Positions 18,350 through 26,552 of a DNA stretch of 64,000 bases are shown here, piece by piece. Below the pieces are notes generated by a model. The model was not told the DNA's origin and searched no databases. It worked only from the letters and a program-made list of their open reading frames with translations. Source of the DNA: Boudabousia marimammalium (GTDB taxonomy: Bacteria > Actinomycetota > Actinomycetes > Actinomycetales > Actinomycetaceae); the NCBI RefSeq assembly GCF_001936115.1, contig NZ_MPDM01000001.1, forward strand, positions 1 to 64,000, written 5' to 3'. Each line of letters begins with the position of its first letter. Position 1 is the first letter of the stretch. The position numbers and the translations under genes were made by a program.

Positions 18350-19066
18350 TTATGTATGAGAGTTAGCGCGGAGCTGGTGATCAGCCGCCACCACTGTCCA
18401 CTTCGCGAGGGTGTCCATGGAGTCGATGACGTCAGAGTCGGTCACCTGTAGGTCCTTATAGATGACGGAAAGTTCGGTGCATCCACTGATGACCGCGTCC
18501 GCACCCATCAGCCGTAGCGCCGCAATAGGGGCGAAGAACTGTCCCGGGGTGACCCGTTTGCCGGCTTTCACGCCCTGATAGATCAGGTTGGTAATCTGCT
18601 TTTGGGTACGCGCATCCGGTAGCACCGCTTCGAGGCCGTGAGCTTCGAGGGCACGCTGATAGACGCCGGCGGCGAGGGTGCCTTCAGTTGCCATGACACC
18701 AACTTTTTTGGTGTCTGCGCTGCGCCGGACTACTTCTTGCACAGTGAGTTGCACAATGTCTGCGACCGGAATCTGGACTGATTCTCTGACTGCTTCCATG
18801 AAGTGGGAGGCGGTATTACACGGCACCACAATGAAGTCCGCTCCGAAAGTCTCTAGTCCTTTGGCGTCTTTAATCATTTGCTGGGTAGGGTCAGTCCCTT
18901 CATGCAAAATAGCGTCGGTCCGGTCAGGAGTGGAGGCCCGCTGAGAGACAATCATGTCTACGTGTTCTTGGTCTGTGGTGGCGGCCGTAAAATCTAGTAC
19001 CTCAGCTAGAAAGTCAATGGTTGCCTTGGGTCCAAGACCACCTAGGACACCTACTAGTTTGCTCAT
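18350..19066 (-). CDS. aspartate/glutamate racemase family protein
   Basis: This 238-aa PLP-independent racemase has N-terminal 'VGVLGGLGPKATIDFL' and the two catalytic cysteines in 'VPCNTASHF' and 'ISGCTELSV'. This is the YgeA/RacX/aspartate racemase layout. It interconverts L- and D-acidic (or broader) amino acids in the cytoplasm. Substrate cannot be fixed from sequence; MurI is less likely given the GLGPKAT motif. Confidence 0.85.
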   Translation of the reverse strand: MSKLVGVLGGLGPKATIDFLAEVLDFTAATTDQEHVDMIVSQRASTPDRTDAILHEGTDPTQQMIKDAKGLETFGADFIVVPCNTASHFMEAVRESVQIPVADIVQLTVQEVVRRSADTKKVGVMATEGTLAAGVYQRALEAHGLEAVLPDARTQKQITNLIYQGVKAGKRVTPGQFFAPIAALRLMGADAVISGCTELSVIYKDLQVTDSDVIDSMDTLAKWTVVAADHQLRANSHT

Positions 19067-19165
19067 TAGTCACTCCTTCTACTGCGTTGATTATACGCCG
19101 CACAGGCAAAGTGGCGACGGCGAGGGTGCTAAATCTCCCCACAGCAGCACGCTTGTAACAATCGC

Positions 19166-19215
19166 TTGACACAAATCTGAGGAAGGAATACATTTGTATC
19201 AAACAGTTGATACAA
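19166..19215 (+). promoter_or_regulatory. promoter with YtrA-type operator
   Basis: TTGACA (19166-19171) and TACATT (19189-19194) are 17 nt apart. Immediately downstream is a perfect inverted repeat, TTGTATCAA-ACAG-TTGATACAA (19194-19215), across the expected start site. The second gene of the transcript encodes a YtrA-type GntR regulator, so autorepression through this site is likely. Confidence 0.75.
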
Positions 19216-19236
19216 CTTGAGGGTTTGGGAGGGAAA

Positions 19237-20163
19237 ATGCATGCCTTATTTAGCCTCATTCCGACGCTGATGCTGCTTGTCCCACTGATTGCCGCAGTGG
19301 CAATCATCTGGGTGTGGCAAAGCCAGCACCGGAGCGCACTGAGTCAGATTACGTCCCACTATCCGCAGCTACAGCAGATGCACCGCACCACCTGGCTGGT
19401 GCAAGGAATCGCACTGTTCCTAGCTTTGCTGACTGTCCCTCTCACCGGCCTCCTGGGGCCGCTAGGTTTAGGTAACGCCCTGTCCCCCACCATTTTCGGC
19501 ATCATTTTGATTGCAGGGATTCTACTGCACCAACGATTACACTACCGTGCGGCCACGCAGCCGGGGAAGGCCGCTTTGGAACGACGCACGGCCCGCCAAT
19601 ACGTCACCAAGCGGCCCGCCATAGTCAGTGCTCTGGCGGTTCTGCTGCTACTCACCCTCGTCGTTTTCTCTCACTATCTGGCCGCCCCGGACGAGGCGGG
19701 ACGCATGCGCAATTATCAGGTCGCCTGCCAGGGCAGCCTCCAAAGCTCAAGCCCCTTCCCGGGAAGCTACTACACGCTGCCAGTCCTCGCGGGCTTGGCC
19801 ATCACCGTGGTGGTCGCCGGATTCACGCTCTGGTTTAATGCGAGGCGCCCACGCAACGGCGCCGACCCGCAGCTAGTCGCAGCAGATGACACGCTGCGTT
19901 TCAACAGTGCCGAAAGCGTCCTCTCCGCTGTCGGACTAACCACCGCGGCTAGCTCGCTTGGGCTGAGCACCTTCGGAGTCGTCACCACTGCCACCACTTG
20001 CGAACTAGAATCCTGGGGCGCGGCACTAATCCCCGGGATTTACGTGGTTTTCACGCTGGCTGCAATAATCCTTTGCCTCCTGAGCCTTGTCTTCTACCTT
20101 TCCCCACTCAGCGGCTACACAAAGCTGAGCCTAGGACAGCGCGAAGCGGAAGGCCGGAAATGA
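19237..20163 (+). CDS. integral membrane protein of a YtrA-linked operon
   Basis: This 308-aa protein has about seven hydrophobic helices: two near the N-terminus, a pair around residues 60-100, one near 140, one near 190 and two in the last 80 residues. GGGAGGG lies 6 nt before ATG at 19237, which decides the start. The middle carries basic stretches ('RRTARQYVTKR'). Its 3' end overlaps the regulator start (ATGA). Homologues of this pairing are usually DUF1648-like or uncharacterised membrane proteins; I do not assign a function. Confidence 0.7.
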   Translation: MHALFSLIPTLMLLVPLIAAVAIIWVWQSQHRSALSQITSHYPQLQQMHRTTWLVQGIALFLALLTVPLTGLLGPLGLGNALSPTIFGIILIAGILLHQRLHYRAATQPGKAALERRTARQYVTKRPAIVSALAVLLLLTLVVFSHYLAAPDEAGRMRNYQVACQGSLQSSSPFPGSYYTLPVLAGLAITVVVAGFTLWFNARRPRNGADPQLVAADDTLRFNSAESVLSAVGLTTAASSLGLSTFGVVTTATTCELESWGAALIPGIYVVFTLAAIILCLLSLVFYLSPLSGYTKLSLGQREAEGRK

Positions 20164-20543
20164 GTTTACGCCTGCAGATTTCCAGCACTGACGCCACCCC
20201 TCCCTATGAGCAGCTGTACCAGCAGATTGCCGCGGGGATTCACGCAGGCACCCTGCCGGAAGGCTCCCGCCTGCCGACCGTGCGGGCAGTAGCGGCCGAC
20301 CTAGGGATCGCGCCAGGCACCGTGATGCGCACCTACAGCCTGCTAGCGGAGGCGGGTTTGATTATTTCAAAACGAGGACGAGGGAGCGTCGTCGCCGCCG
20401 GAGCGCAAGCCCCAGAGCAGAACCAGCAGATTTTAGAGGGCTTGGCCGCCGACTATGCCCGCAATGCGACAGCCCTAGGCGTCGATGAAGAAACCGCTTT
20501 GCAGCTGATTACCGCGGCTTTGTTTCCAGATCGGCAGCAATAA
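20160..20543 (+). CDS. GntR-family regulator, YtrA subfamily
   Basis: This 127-aa short GntR protein has a winged helix at residues about 10-78 ('YEQLYQQIAAGIHAG', 'LPTVRAVAADLGIAPGTV', 'LAEAGLIISKRGRGSVV') and only a short C-terminal dimerisation helix, as in YtrA. It overlaps the membrane-protein stop codon by 4 nt. It is very likely the repressor acting at the 9+9 bp inverted repeat in the operon promoter. Confidence 0.85.
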   Translation: MSLRLQISSTDATPPYEQLYQQIAAGIHAGTLPEGSRLPTVRAVAADLGIAPGTVMRTYSLLAEAGLIISKRGRGSVVAAGAQAPEQNQQILEGLAADYARNATALGVDEETALQLITAALFPDRQQ

Positions 20544-20583
20544 AAAGTTCTTTGGGGTCTATGGCAGGCTTTCGCCCCGAAAC

Positions 20584-21618
20584 TTAATTCTCGTCTACCG
20601 CCAAGACGCTCCGCAACGGGAACTTACTACGCCACTTCGACGGCAACTGCTCATAATAGCGCAAAACTAAATCCGTAATATCCGCACCAGAGAAGAGCCG
20701 AATATTTTGCTTCTGGCGTTCAATTTTCAAAGCATCCGCAGAGTATGAGCCGAGAGTGAAGAACAAGCCCGCCTCATCCCGGTCTAGAGTGCCCAACAGC
20801 TGTTGCACCACCGGGCCGCCCTGTGTTGCCGAAGTGTGCTTGCACTGCACCTTAATGATTGGAGGCTCCACGCCCAGCAAATCCTTATGTGCCACCACAT
20901 CAATACCGCCATCAACCGCATACTGCGTCACCCGGGCCTGATAGCCCATGCAACGAAGCAAATCGGCAGTGAAATGCTCAAACTCTTCATGGGAGAGCTC
21001 AGTCAGCAGCATATTCGCCACAAAGTCGCGGGTATGCTGATCAATCCGGTCAGCGTTGGGCATCTCCGAGACAGCTTCCTGAGCTTCCTCCTCAGTCTGT
21101 TTCTCTTGTAACTGCAGGTGAGAACGCACGAAAGATTCGTCATCCTCGGCCCCTAAGAAAGCTAAGAACTCTTCAGCATAGTTACGCACCGCAAACATGG
21201 TGAGGGCGGACCCGACCTCGTAAAGAGCCGACTGGGAGAAGAGGCTACGCGCTACTCCGGTCTTCAACCATTGCACCCGGCGCAGATGCGGCTGCAAAGA
21301 TCGACTCGAATCATACTCATAGCTTCCGGTTATGCGCCCAAAGTTCAAGGAGCGGTCGTGTTTGCTGGGGAAAATCACCACGTCACCGACCTGCGCCTCG
21401 AAAGCGAAACGACGCAACATGCCTGCCCACACCGGGATGGCGCCAGGCTTAGCGGCCGGGAAGACCCTAGCTACCGCCTCTCGCATTTTTAACTGGTCAT
21501 TGCCGATCTGACGCAGATCACCGACCGCTGGCCAGCCAATCGAGATGAAGCCGCCGTCAAGTAGTTCCTGGCCTAAAACATCATTGTGTAGGCCCCAAAT
21601 ACGCTGCGAATTAGTCAT
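20584..21618 (-). CDS. Mrr-like restriction endonuclease
   Basis: This 344-aa protein has a C-terminal Mrr-type PD-(D/E)XK nuclease core: 'FEHFTADLLRCMGY', 'DGGIDVVAHKD' (catalytic Asp) and 'IKVQCKH' (the QxK motif). An N-terminal half ('VGDVVIFPSKHDRSLNFGRI') suggests a PUA/EVE-like reader of modified bases. No methyltransferase is adjacent, which fits a type IV, modification-dependent restriction enzyme (inference). It stands alone, next to the 110-bp direct repeats. Confidence 0.8.
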   Translation of the reverse strand: MTNSQRIWGLHNDVLGQELLDGGFISIGWPAVGDLRQIGNDQLKMREAVARVFPAAKPGAIPVWAGMLRRFAFEAQVGDVVIFPSKHDRSLNFGRITGSYEYDSSRSLQPHLRRVQWLKTGVARSLFSQSALYEVGSALTMFAVRNYAEEFLAFLGAEDDESFVRSHLQLQEKQTEEEAQEAVSEMPNADRIDQHTRDFVANMLLTELSHEEFEHFTADLLRCMGYQARVTQYAVDGGIDVVAHKDLLGVEPPIIKVQCKHTSATQGGPVVQQLLGTLDRDEAGLFFTLGSYSADALKIERQKQNIRLFSGADITDLVLRYYEQLPSKWRSKFPLRSVLAVDEN

Positions 21619-21647
21619 AGGTACAGACTAGCAGGGCAAAGAGGTGG

Positions 21648-21757
21648 AAAGGCAGCCGCATCACGAAGGCCACCGCTGCACTGTGTCGCAAAGTGCTGTT
21701 TTAAGCGTAAAACTCCACCCAATTTCGACACTTTGCAACACAGCAACACAACACAGC
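21648..21757. repeat. R3 direct repeat, copy A (110 bp)
   Basis: This copy is nearly identical to the one at 21794-21903, with two differences seen. It contains an imperfect inverted repeat, CTGTGTCGCAAAGTG versus CACTTTGCAACACAG (14/15), around a 34-nt T/A-rich centre, followed by a CAGCAACACAACACAGC tail. No transposase is linked. Confidence 0.85.
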
Positions 21758-21793
21758 AACACAACGACACAATCAGACCCTCACCTACACCAC

Positions 21794-21903
21794 AAAGGCA
21801 GCCGCATCACGAAGGCCACCGCCGCACTGTGTCGCAAAGTGCTGTTTTAAGCGTAAAATTCCACCCAATTTCGACACTTTGCAACACAGCAACACAACAC
21901 AGC
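21794..21903. repeat. R3 direct repeat, copy B (110 bp)
   Basis: This is the second copy of the 110-bp unit, 146 bp from copy A in the same orientation, differing at two positions (GCTGC to GCCGC, AAACTCC to AAATTCC). The high identity suggests recent duplication. Confidence 0.85.
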
Positions 21904-21977
21904 CAGCACAGCCAGCAAAGCTAGCGCAGCCAACGACAGGGGTCTGCCTGATGCTAGTCGGTGACTTTGCTGAAAAA

Positions 21978-22715
21978 CTAGTTGATACCCGTCTCAGTCA
22001 GGTACTTCAATACTGCGCGGACTCGGCGGTTCTCCTCCCCCGGCAGCAGACCCAGCTTCGTGAACACATTAGACACATGCTTCGACACGGCGGCGGCCGA
22101 CAAAAACATGCGCTCTTGAATCTGCGCATTAGAAAGACCAGTCGCCATCAGCTCCAAAACCTCACGCTCCCGCGGAGTCAACGAAGCCAAAGCCATTGAA
22201 CGCCCCCGAATCAGCTGAGTGGCGACCTCCGGATCAATCACCACGCCACCATTAGCGACCATCCGCAAAGAAGCCGCAAAATCAGCGACCCGAGAGACTC
22301 GCTCCTTCAGCAAATAGCCCAAGCCCGCCGATTTTGCGGGAGTGGCGATCCCTCCAGAAAACGTGGAGCGACCGGGCACCGGACCACCAGCAGCCGGGCC
22401 ACCACCATCTGCCGCGAACAACACCGACGCGTAAGCCGGCGCCACATACTGCGACAACACCATAATCGCCAAAGCCGGAAACTCAGCCCGCAACTGGGCG
22501 GCCGCCCGCAAACCGTCATCAGTCAGATTCGGCGGCATCCGCACATCCGTCAACACCAGGTCAATCTGCTCACCAGCCGCAAAAGCGGCCCGCACCCCAG
22601 ACAGCAACTCTGGCGCACTATCCGCCTGCCCGACGACCTCAAAACCCGCCCGGCCCAGCAAACCGATTAGACCCTCACGCATCAACGCCGCATCATCAGC
22701 CACAAAAATTTTCAT
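21978..22715 (-). CDS. NarL/LuxR-type response regulator
   Basis: This 245-aa two-component regulator has a receiver domain with the acidic pair 'VADDAA', phospho-acceptor D57 in 'LVLTDVRMPP' and the conserved Lys in 'GYLLKERV'. A C-terminal LuxR-type HTH follows ('LTPREREVLELMATGLSNAQ', 'LFLSAAAV'-like recognition helix 'FLSAAAVSKHVSNVFTKL'). A Gly/Pro-rich insertion of about 20 residues (ADGGGPAAGGPVPG) widens the receiver between beta4 and beta5. Its kinase partner immediately upstream is interrupted. Confidence 0.88.
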   Translation of the reverse strand: MKIFVADDAALMREGLIGLLGRAGFEVVGQADSAPELLSGVRAAFAAGEQIDLVLTDVRMPPNLTDDGLRAAAQLRAEFPALAIMVLSQYVAPAYASVLFAADGGGPAAGGPVPGRSTFSGGIATPAKSAGLGYLLKERVSRVADFAASLRMVANGGVVIDPEVATQLIRGRSMALASLTPREREVLELMATGLSNAQIQERMFLSAAAVSKHVSNVFTKLGLLPGEENRRVRAVLKYLTETGIN

Positions 22716-22774
22716 CGCACACCCCGCTCAAACTAACGAACCAGAAACCGCAAACACCCTCGGCCTCGGCACCC

Positions 22775-23482
22775 CTAAACGACCACGCCCGGCTCACCCG
22801 CGCGAAGCAGCAACGGAATCTCCCCACGCAACACGGTCGGGCCGCCCGGCGGGGAAGACAGCGAAAGGGAACCGCCGAAAGACGCCAGCCGCTCCCGCAT
22901 GCCCGCCAGCCCGCCACCCGGACGGATCCACGCACCACCCGGCCCATCATCCGCAACAGAAACCCGCAAAGAATCATTCGTCGCCAGCAGCACCGTCACC
23001 GCCGCCGACGGCGCATACTTAGAAATATTCGTCAAAGCCTCCGCCACCAAAAAATAGGCGGCCGCCACCACGCCCTCCGGCAGCTGCGGCAACTCATGCG
23101 GCACCCGCACCTCCACACGCAAACGCGAACGCTCCGCCACATCCCGCACCGCGGCCTCCAAACCAATATCGGACAGCACCTTCGGATGCACATTATTGAC
23201 CGTCGCCCGCAAAGACGACAAACCCCGCTGATTCACCTGCTGCGCATGCGCCAACAAAGACGGCAACTCCGCCAACTCCGGCGGCAACTCACGGCCCGAC
23301 AACAGCAGCTACATCTCCCCCAAAGCCATGCCGGTCGCCACAATATACTGTTGCGCCCCATCATGGAGGTCACGCTCAATGCGGCGGCGCTCAATCTCAA
23401 ACGCCGCCACAATCTCCCGCCGAGACTCCGTCAGCTGCGCAATCTCACGCGCCACATCCCGGCGCCGCCGAAAACCAAACAT
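22775..23482 (-). pseudogene. NarL-type sensor histidine kinase interrupted by an amber codon
   Basis: From ATG at 23482 the frame encodes MFGFRRRRDV..., a coiled region and the HisKA_3 phospho-acceptor motif 'IERDLHDGAQQ' (His40). It then stops at TAG (23309-23311) after 57 codons. The same frame continues without another break through the rest of the dimerisation region and a complete HATPase domain ('LVAEALTNISKYA', 'VADDGPGG', 'GGLAGMRERL') to 22775. A single change (e.g. CAG to TAG) explains it. No sensor domain precedes the frame (TAA lies three codons upstream of the ATG). It may be a degraded kinase or a suppressed/split one; a sequencing error is possible. Confidence 0.75.
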
Positions 23483-23627
23483 AACCACAGTTTAGACAGG
23501 CGAACGCAGATCCGCCGCCACACCACCGCCACACCACCCAAAGTCGCCAGAAAGTAGAGCTAGCTCTACCATAAAATCGGTAGCTACCTCCATTTTCTTC
23601 ACGCCGGCACGGAGGCAGAATGGAATC

Positions 23628-24365
23628 ATGAACGAAATGAATCTCCGCGGACGCGGTCTAGTGAAAACATACGGTACTGTCCACGCCCTCGCCGGCGTCG
23701 ACATTGATCTCTTCCAGGGTGAAAGAGTCGCCATCATGGGGCCGTCCGGCTCCGGCAAATCCACCCTCCTGCACGTGCTGTCCGGCATTTTGCGCCCCGA
23801 CCAGGGTGCCGTCCAGCTAGGCTCCACCACCATTTCCGAGCTTTCCGACGCGAAACGCTCCAAACTGCGGCGCACCGCTTTCGGCTTCGTCTTCCAGGAC
23901 GGGCAGCTGGTTCCCGAACTAACCGCCCGCGAAAACGTCGCCTTCCCACTGCTGCTTTCCGGGGTGACGAGGGGTCAAGCCCTGAAAACAGCGGAAATGT
24001 GGCTGGGCCGGCTGGGCGTTGAATCTCAGGCACGGAAGCGGCCCGGTGAAATGTCGGGTGGCCAAGCCCAACGAGTGGCCATCGCCCGCGCCCTCGTCCA
24101 CGACCCGGCAGTGCTATTCGCTGATGAGCCGACCGGCGCCCTCGACCAAGCCACCGGCCATGAAGTCATGCAGGTCCTCACCACGACCGCGAAGATGAAC
24201 GGCACCACCCTGGTCGTCATCACCCACGACGCGAAAGTTGCCTCCTGGTGTGACCGGATGATTGAGATCCGCGACGGCCTCATCCACTACGATGGGCGAG
24301 TCCAGCATGAAGGGCAGAATCTGGGCGAAAGGCACGGTCTGGGCGAGGGGCAGGACCAGCAATGA
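23628..24365 (+). CDS. ABC transporter ATPase (MacB/LolD-type)
   Basis: This 245-aa ATPase of the MacB/BceA class has Walker A 'GPSGSGKST', Q-loop 'FVFQDGQLVP', signature 'MSGGQAQRV', Walker B 'VLFADEPTGALD' and switch His in 'VVITHDAKV'. It has a hydrophilic Gly/Glu/Gln-rich C-terminal tail. It overlaps the downstream permease (ATGA) and is divergent from the two-component genes, a layout typical of peptide-antibiotic sensing and efflux modules (context inference). Confidence 0.87.
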   Translation: MNEMNLRGRGLVKTYGTVHALAGVDIDLFQGERVAIMGPSGSGKSTLLHVLSGILRPDQGAVQLGSTTISELSDAKRSKLRRTAFGFVFQDGQLVPELTARENVAFPLLLSGVTRGQALKTAEMWLGRLGVESQARKRPGEMSGGQAQRVAIARALVHDPAVLFADEPTGALDQATGHEVMQVLTTTAKMNGTTLVVITHDAKVASWCDRMIEIRDGLIHYDGRVQHEGQNLGERHGLGEGQDQQ

Positions 24366-25750
24366 ACACCATCTCTCTAGCTGGCATGTTGACGAGGGCG
24401 CGACTGTCTTCTCGCACCGGCTCCACCGTGCTAGACGCCCTATCCGTAATCGCTTTCGCGGTCGCCTCCTGGCTGACCATGACCACCGCCGGTGGCGTCT
24501 GGATGTTCCACGCCCGGCAAAACACCGTCACCAAAATCTACTGGGACAGCTTCGGAATGGACTTCGGCGGTGAAGTCTACTTCGGTTTAGCGCTAGTTGC
24601 CGTGGGCCTGCTGACCATTCCACTGCTCACCCTCGGCGCCGGAGCCGCCCGACTAGGCGCCGGAGCGAGGGAGCGGCGGCTGGCATCCCTCCGACTAATC
24701 GGCATGAGCACCGGTCAAGTCGTGGTCCTATCCATCCTGGAAAGTATCATTCAAGCCCTAATCGGTTTTGGTGTCGGACTGGTAATCTACCTAGCTACAC
24801 TACCGGCCTGGGGTGCGCTCAGTTTCACCACCTTGCCGATTCAGGCCAGCGAAATGCTGCTGCCCTGGTGGGGGATCCTGGCCGCCTACCTGCTGGTCAC
24901 GCTGATTGCAATGACCTCCACAATCATTGGGCTGCGGCGCGTGTCCATATCCCCACTAGGCGTCGCCAAACGCATCATCCCGCTACAAGTAAGGATCTGG
25001 CGGATCCTCGTGCTGGTCGCAGCTATCGCACTGATTCTCTACCAGACCGCGCATTTCAAACCCGGCCAGGAAATGCTGGCATCCATAGTGTCCCTTGGTG
25101 TGGCGATCTTGATTTTCGTTGGAGCCGTGACGATTGTGGGGCCGCTATTCCTACAAATCACCATGCGGCCACTAGTTGCGACCTCCTCCCCCGCCCGACT
25201 GATTGCGATCCGGCGCGTTGTCTCTAACGCTCGGGGAGCCTGGCGGAACATTAGCGCAATCGTCCTCATGGGTTTGGTCGCAACCATCGCCTCCAGCCTC
25301 ATGAAAGTCAGTTTCAACCCAAACGCCGACCAGACCGTGAACGGGCTCAGTTTCTACCAGCTACTAGGCGGAGACATCTCCAAAGGCGTCATGGTCGCCT
25401 TCGCGTTCTCCCTCATCATTGGGGCGACCGGCACACTGATTCAACAAGTCTCTGACGTCTACGACCGGGCCGAAGAAGCCCGTAGCCTAATCTACGTTGG
25501 CACGCCAGTGCGCACCCTGATTCGAGCCCGCTTCATCCAAGTACTGCTACCGCTAATGGTTTCCACACTGTTCGTTGTGATCCTAGGATTCCTGCCCGCC
25601 ACCGCCCAGCCAGCACTGGTGAACTGGCAGAACATGTACGTGCTGCTGGCAATGGTTATGGCAGGTATCGCCCTGACCTTCGCCGCACTACTGGTGACCG
25701 TGCCGATTCAACGAAATATTGTTTCCGCCCGGGTCAGAAGAAACGACTAG
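24362..25750 (+). CDS. ABC transporter permease, FtsX-like
   Basis: This 462-aa membrane protein has ten or so hydrophobic segments: one at residues 20-45, three at 75-180, two around 215-260, and clusters near 300, 340, 400 and 430. This is the FtsX/BceB-type architecture without a large MacB periplasmic domain. 'GARERRLASLRLIGMS' and 'EEARSLIYVGTP' are the cytoplasmic coupling stretches seen in this family. It works with the upstream ATPase; substrate unknown, possibly an antimicrobial peptide given the two-component neighbours. Confidence 0.82.
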   Translation: MNTISLAGMLTRARLSSRTGSTVLDALSVIAFAVASWLTMTTAGGVWMFHARQNTVTKIYWDSFGMDFGGEVYFGLALVAVGLLTIPLLTLGAGAARLGAGARERRLASLRLIGMSTGQVVVLSILESIIQALIGFGVGLVIYLATLPAWGALSFTTLPIQASEMLLPWWGILAAYLLVTLIAMTSTIIGLRRVSISPLGVAKRIIPLQVRIWRILVLVAAIALILYQTAHFKPGQEMLASIVSLGVAILIFVGAVTIVGPLFLQITMRPLVATSSPARLIAIRRVVSNARGAWRNISAIVLMGLVATIASSLMKVSFNPNADQTVNGLSFYQLLGGDISKGVMVAFAFSLIIGATGTLIQQVSDVYDRAEEARSLIYVGTPVRTLIRARFIQVLLPLMVSTLFVVILGFLPATAQPALVNWQNMYVLLAMVMAGIALTFAALLVTVPIQRNIVSARVRRND

Positions 25751-25874
25751 GAGTAAATGGTTTCGTGATTCATGTCCTTCAAGCCGAGAGATCATCTAGG
25801 TACGGACAGAAAACCTACCACAGTGGGTTTCCACCGTGTATCACTGACCTTGCCTGAAGGAAGTTTTATAGGCC

Positions 25875-25905
25875 GAGGAGGGGGCTCAACGTGAGTCCCC
25901 TCCTC
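25875..25905 (+). terminator. terminator-like hairpin after ABC permease
   Basis: A 14-bp stem with one G-T pair (GAGGAGGGGGCTCA / TGAGTCCCCTCCTC) and a 3-nt loop ACG lies about 125 nt after the permease stop. No T-tract follows, so efficiency is uncertain. Confidence 0.55.
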
Positions 25906-25965
25906 AAGCTAATTCAGCGTAGTCGTTTCGTCCGCTGACTGTGTGCCAGCCGCGCAACCACCCCG

Positions 25966-26150
25966 CCGACTGTGCACCCAACCGCACAACCACCCCGCCG
26001 ACTGTGCACCTTAACAACAATTGTGCACCTTGCCGCGCGGCCGCCCCGCCGACTGTGCACCCCACCGCACAACCACCCCGCCGACTGTGCACCTTAACAA
26101 CAATTGTGCACCTTACACGGTGCACAATTGTTCGTAAGCATCACGCTCGA
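25966..26150. repeat. R2 repeat locus 1: tandem units plus palindrome
   Basis: Units of 32 bp beginning CCGACTGTGCACC start at 25966, 25998, 26049 and 26081, with one unit expanded to 51 bp by an AACAATTGTGCACC insert. The array ends in a perfect 14-bp inverted repeat, AACAATTGTGCACC-TTACAC-GGTGCACAATTGTT (26099-26132), and a downstream arm (GTAAGCATCAC) imperfectly complementary to the first GACTGTGCACC. Confidence 0.85.
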
Positions 26151-26272
26151 CGAAATGCGTCCAAACCGCACCGACGTCAAGCCGCCTGATCCACACATAA
26201 ACCACTACTGTTTCAGCCAACACCGGCGGGTTGCCAGCGCACCCCCCATCACCCTCGTCACCTTCAAGAAAA

Positions 26273-26397
26273 TGTGTGCAAAAAAGCCACAATCGTACGG
26301 TTGTGTGTGGGATTTCGCCACACAGTTTCAATAGTGTGTGCGAAAATACCAAAAAATGGCCAAACTCGGGCAAATTCGGGCTTTTTCCCACACACAA
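26273..26397 (+). repeat. R1 repeat, copy a
   Basis: This is a hairpin array with the family features TGTGTGCAAAAAAGCCAC, TTGTGTGTGGGATTTCGCCACACA, an AT-rich CCAAAAAATGGCCAA core, two CAAAYTCGGG units and a closing CCCACACACAAA. It lacks the last TTGTGTGGCATTAG hairpin seen in other copies. Confidence 0.88.
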
Positions 26398-26552
26398 ATG
26401 GCAGCCAAGAGAAACCAAGCCCCCACTGTGTGACCGGGTGACCGCCTCACCGCTGCGTGAGCAGGTGACAGCCTCACCGCTAAACTCCCAGAGCAGTTAA
26501 TGAGGAAGCAAACACCGGACTTCTGTCTATAATTGCTCAAAGTAAGCCGAAT

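Noticed and set aside
20544-20583. Hairpin-like AAGTT...GGGG...CCCC...AACTT between convergent genes
   Set aside because: The stem is broken by several mismatches and a 17-nt loop; not strong enough to call a bidirectional terminator.
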